From: Colletotrichum lupini
Taxonomy: Eukaryota; Ascomycota; Sordariomycetes; Glomerellales; Glomerellaceae
Reading direction: 5' to 3'
Assembly (NCBI RefSeq): GCF_023278565.1
Contig: NC_064678.1
Coordinates: 558,001-622,000, forward strand
DNA: 64,000 nt
The position numbers and the translations under genes were made by a program. Positions 22,872 through 33,187 of the stretch are shown one piece after another. The stretch's first letter is position 1. The number at the start of each line of letters is the position of its first letter. The notes under the pieces are model-generated. The model worked only from the letters and a program-made list of their open reading frames with translations, was not told the origin of the DNA and did no database searches.

Positions 22872-23595
22872 CCCTTCCCGTCCCGGAGAAGGACAATCAG
22901 ACCATCGTTAAGATTAAGGAGTGAAGGATGATGGGAAAGAGGAGATGGGATGCATAGGATGGCGCTCAGGTTGGCAGCATTTCGCCGATGAGCTGCTCAG
23001 TGAGATGGGGCGGTAGAGGGCATATAAAGAGGGACATTACTCGGCGAAAGTAGCGGCATGTGGCCTAGCCGTGGCTTAGTTAGCGGCCTATCCATACGCT
23101 GACTCGCCCTACTCCACGCTGTTCTCATGTTCTTCTACCTAAGCGTGCTACGTTAATTGTTAGGGTTTCCCCTCAGCCCGTATCCGTGCGTGACGCCTCG
23201 GATGAGTGTCGGTTTCGCTCTTCTGCATTTCAGTAAAGGTCTGCTAAATAGGCCTGATTGGACAGAAGTCATTCATCTGGCTATTCGCAAACGGGTAAAG
23301 TGAAGTGTTTGCGAGCGTTTCCGTAATGAGCAGCGCGCCTATGTTTTGTCTGCCACCCGAATCCTCGTTTCGTAGAGGGGAACGGTGGAACAATGACGCC
23401 CCCGAGACAGTGGCTACAGACACCATGCCTTGGACAAGACGGAGCCAGGGGAGCCCGCAGATGCAAGATCACTTGATATGACACTACAATTACTTCAGGT
23501 TGTGATAAGCGCAGTGGGTGCTCCGCGTCTTCTCATATTTCACTAGACATTTCTCATCAAATCGCTACATCATGATTCTTTCGATTGACCTCAAC
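22872..23595. promoter_or_regulatory. Upstream region of the zinc-cluster gene
   Basis: Holds the regulator's promoter and the 3' end of the next transporter gene, which lies on the same strand. No site assigned; frames here are short and without domains. Confidence 0.4.
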
Positions 23596-25477
23596 TCAAG
23601 CCCGGGACACAGTGACCGAGTTGTACTTTGGGTCGGTCCAGACTTCTTCTACGATGCGGCGGCGGATATCCTGCTCCTCAACCACGCTATTATCACCAAA
23701 CAGCTCAGAAATCTGTTCGAGAGACTTGTGGGCAGTCTCGGGCACCAAGAAGAAGGAAAAGACACCCGCGGCAACACAGAACAACCCGAAGAACAGATAG
23801 GTGCCCCATCCAAGCTTAATGACCATCTCTGGTACACAAACGCCGATGATGAAATTAGCCAGCCAGATCATGGCAGTCGCAGCGCCAACGCCCTTGGCGC
23901 GTTTGGAGTTAGGAAAGACCTCGGCAGGCAACGTCCAGGCAAGAGGGCCGTAACTAAGATAGCACCAAGTCAGCACGTGAGTGTGATATCGAAACGTGGT
24001 CGTCAACTTACGAAGTCGCATAGCAAAGGACGTAGATATCTGCAGAACGTGTCAGCAATTGTTGTTTACAATCAAAAACCCGGATTAACTTACAGATGAG
24101 AGCGACACCAAACCAGCCCATTGCGGGGTGCTCATCCCACGACGAGCTGAACTTGCCGACAACCTCAGCCATGATCAGGTGGGGAACAGCCATCGCAAAA
24201 CCACCACCAATGGCGAGCTTTCTGCGACCAACTTGATCGAGGAAAAGGAACGTGGGGATACCGGCAACAAGCTGGCAGATGTTGACCATGCCAGAGAGAA
24301 TAAGGGGCATGTCTCCCTTTTGTCCAAGGGCGGCGAAGAACGTTGGCGCGTAATACACAAACGCGTTGATCCCACTGAACTGAAATGGCTGTCAGCACTA
24401 TGACATCAGGCAGCGCCCATCACGGATCATTACCTGTTGGAAAAAAGGAATACCAAGGGCGATAGTCGTGCGCTTCAGGTATCTGGGCTTGAAGAGGTCT
24501 GCCCACTGATTCAACTCTGCCGTGAAAGCGTTGGAGCTTGGGTGTTCCCGAGCGAGCATGGCCTGCTGGAAGCGAACTTCAGACAGGATTCCCTTCCACT
24601 CGGCCTGGACTCGCTCGTCTGTTGGTGGGACCCGGCGCAATTTGGTCAGAGACCCCAGACTGTCTTCATCACGACCCACCATGGCAAGCCAGCGAGGCGA
24701 GAAAGGGAAGAAGTGGATTCCAAGACCAACCATCAGGGCCGGGGCCATTTGCAGAGCAAAAGGCAGTCTGAATGCCCATTCTCCATCCATGTGTCTTGTT
24801 GCAAATGTGATCCAATACGCAATGATGGCACCGATTACGATGCTGATAGACTCGAGTACGAGGAGGGAACCGCGAAGGTTTGGGGGCGCAATTTCTGAGA
24901 TGTAGAGCGGCGCACCCATTGCCAGAGTCCCGACTCCAACGCCACCAATGGTGCGGCCCGCCACAAGCGTTCCGTAGTTGTGAGCAGCGGTCTGTATAAT
25001 AGCCCCCACGCAGAAGAAGAAGGTTGCAATAGTCAGAGCCCACTTGCGAGAGATCTTGTCGGCGAGATACGGGAGGAAAAGGCAGCCGATGAAGGCTCCG
25101 AACTCGAGCATGCCGGTCATGAACCCGGTGTAGAAGCCATATCTGGGGCCGCCTGGGGCAGTCTCGGGAAACCACTCGTGAAACTGTGGCATAACGAGAA
25201 TGATGGAGATGACACCCTGGTCTTGTGGATGTCAGCAAGGTGTTCAGAACTGTCGCACTTTAGAAGCAAAGTCCGGGCCCTTACCGTAGCCAAACGAAAA
25301 GCCACCGAAAGAGGCAAGCAGCGCGGCACCTAGCACGTACGGCGAGCGCACAATTCCCTTGATGCCATCACTGTCGTAGTTGATAGGCGCATCGGCCTGA
25401 GCCAGGATAGTATTGTTCACATCTTCGACTTGGCTTTGAGAGCCGCTGCGAGAGGCTCGCTTTTCCAGATCGGACAT
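23596..25477 (-). CDS. MFS hexose transporter, five exons
   Basis: Second predicted plasma-membrane sugar importer; exons 25477-25285, 25221-24434, 24379-24094, 24039-24012 and 23953-23596 join to 550 residues. Motifs: SFGGFSFGYG then DQGVISIILVMPQF (the first-helix GYDQGV-type motif, split by intron 1), LPYLADKISRKWAL, GGVGVGTLAMGAPLYISEIAPPNLRG, FFQQFSGINAFVYYAPT (QQxxGxNxxxYY, intron 2 between the Gln pair and Phe), DQVGRRKLA, YGPLAWTLPAEVFP (the PAE motif), and VPETAHKSLEQI. Exon 4 is only 28 nt. The QQ-SGIN-YYAP block is typical of hexose transporters of the Sugar_tr family. Tandem orientation with the zinc-cluster gene makes co-regulation plausible but unproven. Confidence 0.88.
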
Positions 25478-27267
25478 GGCTGGTACGTCGTGGAGAGAAG
25501 ATGAGGGCTAAGTACTTTTAACAAGGACAGTCAAGAGAATGAGGTAAATCACAGCTGTCTTGACCAAAGTAGCAGCTTCTAAGTTGGTGACGCGACTCGA
25601 AGACTGGCAAGAGGCTTGTCCAAGCATAAATTCATCTAAACATACTCTGATGAACTCTTTATACTTTCGACACGTCCAAGCTTTCTAGATAGGAGACCGT
25701 CGCGAACCTTGGCACGGGCCTATCCAATGATTTTGCATGTAATCAGAGTGCGGGGAGCAGCATCTCAAGAGGTTCTGGGGAAAGATGCCCGAGAGCTAAC
25801 GATGTCCCCCATGGGGAAGAAGCCCTGTTACTCTTTGCATTTGGCATAGCCATTCTCGGGAGTTCGTTGATTAGGATGCCAAGAATGATGCAGCTCGTGG
25901 TTGGCCGGGTTTGTGACAACGAGCATATCCGCACATCATCGTGCAAAGGATATGTGTTGACCCGCCGAAACGGCATGGGCTTGAGTCGGGCTGACTCTGT
26001 CGAGACTAGCAACTCTGCCGCCCGAATCGAGAAGGTTTTCGCCGAAAATCCGGCGATTCTTTGCCTTTTTGGGACAACTGGAGGCCTGGCCCCGACTACT
26101 CCGCTCCGCAAGTGAAATTCAAACTCCACCTCGGCACTCCGTACTAGGCCATCGCACGCAAGACTAAAGACACTGGCGTCATCTCTAACCTTTCTTGAGA
26201 CGTTGGATTCAACAATGGATCCGGCAGGGAGGTAGATAGGCTTGACGTTAGTCTATCATCACGATGTGCAGCATGAGGGGGTCCTATCATGCAGCTGCAC
26301 CAGTGCCAACCCATGAAATTTAAGTTAGCAAGGCTTATGACGGCACAGCTGTAGTCAAGTCACTTACCATTGTGAATCATACGGAAGACACCCTCGCATA
26401 TAGCAATCTTAAATCAAGTTAGATATATGTCAGTTTCCGATAATAGTCCGTTGGACCGGGTCATCGGGATGTCCAGTCTTGCCAGCTACATCGCCGTGAA
26501 TGACTGCATGGAGAAGCCAATGACAAGAGCGCCGAAAATTGCCTGAAGAAAAAAGAAATAAAAAGACAGAATTATGTCTACATCACGGTGATTAGTATTC
26601 CATGAACTTTCTTCTGGATTATCGAAAATAAGCAGAAGGCGGCAGGGTGGCCCGGCATGAATCCGTCTGGAAATCACTCTCAATGGTTTCCATCTCAAAC
26701 TCAAGAGATTGAGGAGATTCATGATGAATCAGAAGCCTCCAATCATCATCTAGAACGTGGAAAACTTGGTCGTAGTCTTTCGGGCAAAGTGCCGTTGTGA
26801 AGCTGGACAGGAACTGCCAATAATATCTCCTACATCTGAGACGCCTTTTATGAATAATGATATCAAGAGTTGATGGTCGAAAAGTTCAGGCCTTAGATGA
26901 ATGACTGCGTAGTGAAGACGCCTAAAAGTACTCGGGAAAGGGTCTGGTCTACCTCAAAGAAGATGCACAAGGCGTCTATGAAAATCAAAATCTTGATCCC
27001 AAAGGTGCTTCCGTTCGAAGTACTCAGTGCCCGTAAACCTTGCAAGCAGCCACACGCTACCCATCAATGTTCAAAACTTCCAGCCTTCAGTATGGTGCAA
27101 GCTCACATGGAAAGTTTAATCCATTACTCACTCAAATTCTTAGTCTTCAGATGCACTCCCTCCCCATCTACAGCTGCACCTGTCATGCTCGCTGTTTCCA
27201 TCGACTGTTATTCCCGACTTCTCTACTACCTTCCAGTTACTACAAACCCCAAGAGACATAGCTGAGT
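25478..27267. other. 1.8-kb spacer between divergent transporter and HAD genes
   Basis: Both neighbours point away from this region, so it should hold two promoters. The largest frame (25743-26129, minus) has no domain; 26486-26722 minus has a hydrophobic stretch only. I see no repeat or mobile element in it. Confidence 0.4.
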
Positions 27268-28026
27268 ATGCCGGAATCCAATATGCCTCCAGTTTCCTCC
27301 AACGTTACAGTTTTCTTCGACCTTGATGGCACTTTGTTCGATCATCACCACTCACTCAGCTGCGGTATCTCAGCGATACGTCAAAAGTATCCCGCCCTTG
27401 CGAGCTTCGACTTGACAAGTCTCATCACTCAGTACAACACATCGCTTCAATCAGCCTACGACGAGTATCTCCAAAAGATCATAACGTATGAGGAAACCGA
27501 TTACAGGAAGGTCCGGTTATTCGTTCAGGGTTTAGGCCTCGATGTCCCAGACGACGCAAAGATTGCCGAATTGCGGGACATCTATAGACCAGCTTATCGC
27601 GGCAGCCGAAGAGCGACGCCGGGAAGTATCGAGACACTTGTATGGCTGCGGAAGAAAGGTGTCTGTCTGGGTATAATTACAAATGGTCAAGCAAAGGACC
27701 AACTAGAGAAGGCGACAGCCATCGGGGTGCAGCATCTTGTAGATTACATGATCACTTCAGAAGAAGCAGATTGCTGTAAGCCAGACAGGGGTATCTTCCG
27801 ACTCGCCATCGACGCTTTCGGCTGTTGTCTCAGCGAAACCTATATGGTTGGTGACTCTGTAGAGTCCGACATTAGGGGGGCGCTTGACATCGGTATAAAT
27901 CCCATCCTCTTTTCGCCAAATTCAACAGATAGCCACCTGACAGTCAGCGGGAAGACGGTACCCATTATACACAACATGTCTCAACTCGTCGGGATGATTG
28001 AGGTATCTCTATGGATGCTTGACTGA
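27268..28026 (+). CDS. HAD-superfamily hydrolase, YjjG/nucleotidase-like
   Basis: Predicted cytosolic phosphatase of 252 residues, single exon, ATG 27268. The four HAD motifs are complete: I, FFDLDGTLFD (nucleophile Asp18, acid/base Asp20); II, GIITNGQ; III, the KPDRGIF lysine; IV, VGDSVESDIRGA. A helical cap of about 80 residues between motifs I and II places it in the C1-cap group, as in pyrimidine 5'-nucleotidases and haloacid dehalogenase-like proteins. The substrate cannot be read. It converges on the P450 gene with 227 bp between stops. Confidence 0.87.
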   Translation: MPESNMPPVSSNVTVFFDLDGTLFDHHHSLSCGISAIRQKYPALASFDLTSLITQYNTSLQSAYDEYLQKIITYEETDYRKVRLFVQGLGLDVPDDAKIAELRDIYRPAYRGSRRATPGSIETLVWLRKKGVCLGIITNGQAKDQLEKATAIGVQHLVDYMITSEEADCCKPDRGIFRLAIDAFGCCLSETYMVGDSVESDIRGALDIGINPILFSPNSTDSHLTVSGKTVPIIHNMSQLVGMIEVSLWMLD

Positions 28027-28253
28027 GTTCCTTACGCCATGAGTGCCGACTGGCGGTGAAGAATTGGTAAAGAATCGGGGGACTCGATGTGGTACGAAAT
28101 CAAAAGGCTGCATTGAGTATTTCACAGTCTGAAGATCTCTTATGTCCGAAGAGACAGTGAAAAAGGAACGAGCAACTTGGATACAACAGTTTCCCATGTA
28201 AGGTAGAGAACGTCCTATTGATACAGCTGCTACATCTTACCCAAAACAAGCTA

Positions 28254-29819
28254 TCACAATTCCAACTTTCTCCGCCAGATCTTAACCGGTAAAGCTCCAC
28301 AGATGATGTTGAAAGCCTCATGTCTCTGCAGCACAAAGTCAGGTGAGGGTAGAGCGAACTCATATCTGTGAACAAGCGAGGCCAGAACCATGATCTGTTC
28401 TAGGTACGAAATATTCCTTCCTATACAACCCCTGGCTCCAGTTGAGAATGGGATGAAATAGGGCTCCATTCGCTTCCTCTCTTCGGGGTCAAGCCATCTC
28501 TCAGGCTTGAACACCTCGGGGTCTGGGAATATCTTAGGGTCCCTATGAGCGCCGTATATTGTCATCGATACACTTATGTCGCCAGGAATCCACTCGTCCA
28601 GAATACGAGCACCCTCTGGTGGTGTGCGGCGGGGAAGAGGTGCAGAGGTTGGCGGGATGATACGAAGAGCTTCGTCGATGCAAGCCCGTAGGAATGGAAG
28701 ATCTTTGACTTTGTCATAAGAAGCAATGACTTCATCAGAGTCCAACACGCTGTCAACCTCCTCGCGAAGCTTCTTCATATTGTCCGGGTGCTTGATCAAA
28801 ATCTCGAGGATGTGCGTCAAGGCGATAGCTGTGGTATCCGATCCAGCGTTGATGATGGCGCCGACTTCCGCCACGATTTCACCCCAATCGAGGTTGTTTG
28901 GGCTTCCAGTCTTGTCTTCCATCATACAAGTAAAGAAGTCGTCGAGCTGCTCCCCGCTCTGATATCTGCGCAACCTTTCGGCAGCGGCATGGTAATAACA
29001 ATCGTCCCATGGCTCAAAGTCCTTCCACATCTTCTGCCATCGGCTGGGGATCGTCTTTGACAGCCACTCTACCCATGGCCAGAGATCGTAGTCCCACACA
29101 AAAGCCGCCTGTGCGATGGCTCCTTGGTTCATAGAGTGACGATATCGGGCTTTGTAAGTTGTGCCATCGCGCTTCTCGGCTGTTACAACATCTGTTCCGG
29201 TATCTAAGAGGTCCATTTGAGTCGAGAGAGTGATGTAGTTGATCGCTTCGATTGTCCAGAGGTTGATCCAGTGGTTGAAGTCAATAGTCAGGTCCGCAGG
29301 ACAGGGGATGGTGCCTTTGAGAGGGTCGGTGCATTTTCCGTCAAAGGCTTTGAAGAGTCTTTCAGCCGTGTAAGCGACCTTGTACTCCCATTTCTCAAGG
29401 TTCTTGATAGCAAAGGCTGCAGAAAGTAGCTTGCGTTTGCGGGCATGTTCGGGCTTATCCACTACATCAAAAAGGTGGCGATGCGTCCCACTTAAGACAA
29501 CATAATTGTTATCTTTGACGCACTTGGTGCTGTGTCCGTAGATGTCTTTGATAGCTCTAGTATCTCCAAAAGACAGCGCGTTGGGGCCTGTCCTCAAGAT
29601 AGGAAAGCCGGTGTTCTTGTGTGATTCGTACAGTTCCTTAGATCTGAACCCCTGGGCGCTGAGATAGCAGTGCCTGAGGTCCGTCAACGGTGACAGGGGC
29701 GAGTAGTTGGGGTATTTGCGAAGTCCCTTGGGGTCGTAAAAATACAAGATGATAGGTCGAATGACGAGATGGAAAATGACTGCAAAGGCAACACCTGCCA
29801 GCGCAAGAAGACCGAGCAT
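28254..29819 (-). CDS. Cytochrome P450 monooxygenase
   Basis: Microsomal class II P450, 521 residues, single exon, ATG at 29819. An N-terminal hydrophobic anchor (ALAGVAFAVIFHLVIRPIIL) is followed by PKGLRKYPNYSPLSP. Hallmarks: I helix INAGSDTTA (the A/G-G-x-D-T-T oxygen-binding motif), ExxR in DEALR, GAHRDPKIFPDPEVFKPERW, and heme loop FSTGARGCIGRN with Cys465 as iron ligand. All essential residues are intact, so activity is likely. The overall look is that of fungal P450s often annotated as benzoate 4-monooxygenase-like, but the substrate is not determined. It is divergent from a complete P450 reductase gene 914 bp away, an electron-donor pairing worth noting. Confidence 0.92.
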   Translation of the reverse strand: MLGLLALAGVAFAVIFHLVIRPIILYFYDPKGLRKYPNYSPLSPLTDLRHCYLSAQGFRSKELYESHKNTGFPILRTGPNALSFGDTRAIKDIYGHSTKCVKDNNYVVLSGTHRHLFDVVDKPEHARKRKLLSAAFAIKNLEKWEYKVAYTAERLFKAFDGKCTDPLKGTIPCPADLTIDFNHWINLWTIEAINYITLSTQMDLLDTGTDVVTAEKRDGTTYKARYRHSMNQGAIAQAAFVWDYDLWPWVEWLSKTIPSRWQKMWKDFEPWDDCYYHAAAERLRRYQSGEQLDDFFTCMMEDKTGSPNNLDWGEIVAEVGAIINAGSDTTAIALTHILEILIKHPDNMKKLREEVDSVLDSDEVIASYDKVKDLPFLRACIDEALRIIPPTSAPLPRRTPPEGARILDEWIPGDISVSMTIYGAHRDPKIFPDPEVFKPERWLDPEERKRMEPYFIPFSTGARGCIGRNISYLEQIMVLASLVHRYEFALPSPDFVLQRHEAFNIICGALPVKIWRRKLEL

Positions 29820-30733
29820 AGTGAAAATCAGACCAACATGAAGTGTGTGTGTAGAGGCCGTTACTGTGAAGTCGCTGATGAGATGTCTGGTGATTTTCTC
29901 ACCACCACGACTAATCCCCGTGGGATGTTAAGGAAGCGTCTTATATCTCGCTTTCGATGACTGAGGTCAGGAATCGGTCCAAATCATCTGCAGTTGCTAC
30001 ACAGGCACGCGTCTGTCACAAGGCATCCAAATCGAGTCTTTGATTCCGCGGGATACACATAGCGCTGGATTAACTGCAAAAGCAAGGAACTACAGTCAAC
30101 GATACAAACGGCAACTCAGTCCGCAATGATACATCTCAGAATACGAGGCAAGGGCTGCGCGGATGTTAGAGATATTCTGAAATGAGGGGTTGGGCGATAT
30201 CTCGAAGGAGAAAGATATCGCCGAAAACTCGGTGTTGCGGATTTTGGAACCATCTCGAGATATTTTTCGGCGAAACATTTCCTAATCTAATTGCACGACG
30301 ATCATATGTGAATGCTGGCAGGGCCTAGTCGATGTATCACCTCGCGGCTGACCTCCCCGCATGCGGGGTTGCACTTTCACCCCGTGGGGGAGCGAACATC
30401 ATCTCAATATCTCCAGGGCTGAATGGGCGTCGGAGGCTCAAGGATGACAAGGGGTACGTATGTAAACCAGAGAGTCGGCGAAATTATCCAATTGTGTCAG
30501 GCAGTACATGTCTGAAGCCCATCGAGCTGAATTTCTTGCGATGGTCACCTTGGCGTCAGTCTTCGGGATTCGGAAACACATGCTCATACTCGGTTTTCGA
30601 CAGTGGGCTACTATTTGTTGAAAATCCTCGTCATAGAAAATGCAAAAAGAGACTCTGTTCTTGGGCGCTATTCCACAACACCGGACATTTCCCCCTTCTT
30701 TTCAACCCGACTCCTCCAATTTCATTGCCCAGT
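29820..30733. promoter_or_regulatory. Bidirectional promoter region of P450 and CPR genes
   Basis: A 914-bp gap between the two start codons, with the genes pointing apart. The CPR reading frame happens to stay open upstream to 30332, but that stretch does not resemble the family and is treated as untranslated. No binding site could be assigned by eye. Coordinate expression is inferred from layout. Confidence 0.5.
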
Positions 30734-32836
30734 ATGGAGGCCTACTTTGGCATAGACAACACCCAGAATTGCCTTTTTGCTAATGCTATCAACCTCGTCT
30801 CCAAGAAAAGTAGCTTTGACGATATCTTTCTCTTACCTTTGGTTGTCTTGGGCTCCATATATGTCTTCAACAAAGGAAGCCTTCTGCCGAGGAGAGACCC
30901 ATATCGCTATAAGTGGTTTGAGAAACCACAAGTGCAACGAACTCAGAATCTCCTTATTGAGAAGAAGACGCGCAACATCTCGGAAAAGATCGAAGAGCTC
31001 CAATCTGATATTGTCATCTTTCGGGGCTCCCAGTCCGGCACCGCAGAAGCCTGTGCTCACCGCCTTGCTCGAGATTTCCACCAAAGATTCAAGCTCAACG
31101 CTCTAGTAGCAGACCTGTCCGACTATGACCCAGAGACTATCTCTCTTATTCCGGGGTCGAAGCTTGCTGTGTTTATCATGTCGACCTACGGTGAGGGCGA
31201 CCCAAGCGACAATGCTCAAGACTTTGTTAGTTGGGCTGACGCAGCCACTGGTGTCTCCCTCGCCCACCTCAAATACGCCGCATTCGGTTGCGGCAACAGC
31301 AACTATCGCTTCTACAACAAAGTCATAGATGATGTCGTCGTCGCCTTGTCCCAGTTCAACGCCACCGCGGTTCTACCCACTGGCAAGGGCGATGAAGCTA
31401 CCCGGACGACAGAGGAAGATTTCATGGACTGGAAAGAGAGCCTTTTCAAGACTCTGGTCTCCAATTTCGACTACCAGGAGTATGAAGTAGCATACGAGCC
31501 CAGTGTAGGTATTGTTTCGAGCGACAGCAATGACTTGCATAAAGGCGAACCGTTCTACAAACCGCATTCGAGAAAAGCAACCACACTCCACTCTCCTATT
31601 GCTTTCCTTCCCGTCAAGGCTAAGCGAGACCTCGCGAAATACGACGAGAAAGGCCATAGTTGCATTGATCTTGAAGTGGATCTCACTGCTCAACCCGAAA
31701 TCAAATACAAGACTGGAGATCACATCGCTATCTGGCCCGTGAATCCAGATGAGGAAATCAGCCTTCTTATTCGCATTCTCGGACTCCAATCTCAGCAACT
31801 AAAAGCCATCTGCGTTGTACTCCAGTCGGCAGACAAGGAGCCAAAAGTTCCCAGTCCGACAACAGTGCAGGCTTTGTTCCGGCACTATCTGGAGATATGT
31901 TCCGCAGTTCCTCGCGAGACAGTTCTATCATTGGCTCAATTCGCACCAAGTCTAAAGGTTAAGTCGGAGCTGATGACAATCGGCAATGACAGGGCGGTTT
32001 ACTCCAAGTTCCTCGAAGCAAACCATTTGACCTTGGCCCGACTTCTCGAGAACACTATTGCCGTCGACCCGGCAGTCACATGGGCTGGTTTACCACTCTC
32101 ATTCATCATCGACTTCCTACCTGCCATGCAGCCACGTCTCTATTCTATCTCCACTTCACGCATCACATCACCCCGAAGTGTGGGCCTGACTGTGTCAGTT
32201 AAGCCGTCGCAATTACTCGGAAATCAAGATATCACAGTCCCTGGACTCACAAGCACATATTTATCTGGACTTCAACCTGGGAGCCATTCTCCGTCAGAAA
32301 CAGCTTTAATGGACTCATGCCGTGTTCATGCTCAGATTCGTGGCTCAACATTCAAGCTGCCGTTCCTTTCATCAGTGCCTCTGATCATGGTGGCAGCCGG
32401 TACTGGAGTTGCCCCCTTCCGCGCATTTATCCATGAGCGAGCTAGACTTGCTTCTGTAGGCAAAGATGTCGGCCGAATGATGCTGTTCTTCGGATGTCAG
32501 AACGAGAGCGACTATCTCTACCGTGACGAGTTTGCGGAGTGGATAGCTGGACCCCTCGCCAAGAAATTGGTGGTGGTGACAGCATTTTCAAGGGCAAGCA
32601 ATGAGAAGTGCTATGTTCAGAACAAAGTGGAAGCCAGAGGTGATGAAGTTAGGAGAATGCTGCTGGAAGACGATGCCGCTTTCTACATCTGCGGTGCCGC
32701 GAACATGGCGAAAGCTGTTGGCATGGCGGTCCATGGCGTCGTGAAACGGACGAATAGCTGGAAAGACTCTGAGGTCGAAAGCTGGAGACAGGATAGGAAG
32801 AAGTCAAAAAGATGGTTTGAGGATGTTTGGAGTTAA
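30734..32836 (+). CDS. NADPH-cytochrome P450 reductase
   Basis: Diflavin reductase that passes electrons from NADPH through FAD and FMN to microsomal P450s; 700 residues, the usual length. ATG 30734 is chosen because it puts the membrane anchor (IFLLPLVVLGSIYVF) near the N-terminus; the open frame upstream to 30332 has no family resemblance. FMN domain: FRGSQSGTAEACAHRL, STYGEGDPSDNA, FGCGNSNY. FAD domain: KTGDHIAIWPVN, RLYSISTS (Ser of the catalytic triad), VGLTVSV. NADPH domain: MVAAGTGVAPFRAF, FFGCQNESDYLY, FYICGAANMAKAV (Cys), and C-terminal FEDVWS with the conserved Asp and aromatic Trp. It lies divergent to the P450 and convergent to the FAD monooxygenase. Fungi need one housekeeping CPR; this could be it or a dedicated paralogue. 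Confidence 0.95.
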   Translation: MEAYFGIDNTQNCLFANAINLVSKKSSFDDIFLLPLVVLGSIYVFNKGSLLPRRDPYRYKWFEKPQVQRTQNLLIEKKTRNISEKIEELQSDIVIFRGSQSGTAEACAHRLARDFHQRFKLNALVADLSDYDPETISLIPGSKLAVFIMSTYGEGDPSDNAQDFVSWADAATGVSLAHLKYAAFGCGNSNYRFYNKVIDDVVVALSQFNATAVLPTGKGDEATRTTEEDFMDWKESLFKTLVSNFDYQEYEVAYEPSVGIVSSDSNDLHKGEPFYKPHSRKATTLHSPIAFLPVKAKRDLAKYDEKGHSCIDLEVDLTAQPEIKYKTGDHIAIWPVNPDEEISLLIRILGLQSQQLKAICVVLQSADKEPKVPSPTTVQALFRHYLEICSAVPRETVLSLAQFAPSLKVKSELMTIGNDRAVYSKFLEANHLTLARLLENTIAVDPAVTWAGLPLSFIIDFLPAMQPRLYSISTSRITSPRSVGLTVSVKPSQLLGNQDITVPGLTSTYLSGLQPGSHSPSETALMDSCRVHAQIRGSTFKLPFLSSVPLIMVAAGTGVAPFRAFIHERARLASVGKDVGRMMLFFGCQNESDYLYRDEFAEWIAGPLAKKLVVVTAFSRASNEKCYVQNKVEARGDEVRRMLLEDDAAFYICGAANMAKAVGMAVHGVVKRTNSWKDSEVESWRQDRKKSKRWFEDVWS

Positions 32837-33187
32837 GACCGAGAAATGGTTCGCAGATAGTTACCTCCGCTCAAGTGTGTTAGCTATCCCTTCGTCAATA
32901 TTGGGATGTCAAAGCTCAGCCTGAGGGATTTTCAAGAATAGTGACTTGTCTTCTTATGCTCTCCTGTCTCGCAACTAATTTTATACACTGGCACTGTAGT
33001 ATTCTGGTCTGTTGCACAATAATGACGGCTTGCAAGCTCGTCCTCTGTTACTCTGTGTCATTCTGTTGTAGTAATTTCCTGACTTTTTGTCCCCTCACGC
33101 CTTGTGGTATGCTGAGAAACCCAGCTTGTTGACCATAATGAAGGCCAATCAGGCTCTTTCTCGTGATCAATCTTAGTAGACGCTGAT
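32837..33187. other. Convergent spacer, CPR and FAD monooxygenase
   Basis: About 350 bp holding the two 3' untranslated regions; no gene seen. Confidence 0.4.

Noticed and set aside
24437..24905. Plus-strand open frames of 127-153 codons
   Set aside because: They are antisense shadows of the hexose transporter, whose minus-strand frames carry all family motifs.
30332..30733. An N-terminal extension of the P450 reductase
   Set aside because: The frame is open, but the text is unlike any CPR and would push the membrane anchor to about residue 150; ATG 30734 gives the normal length.
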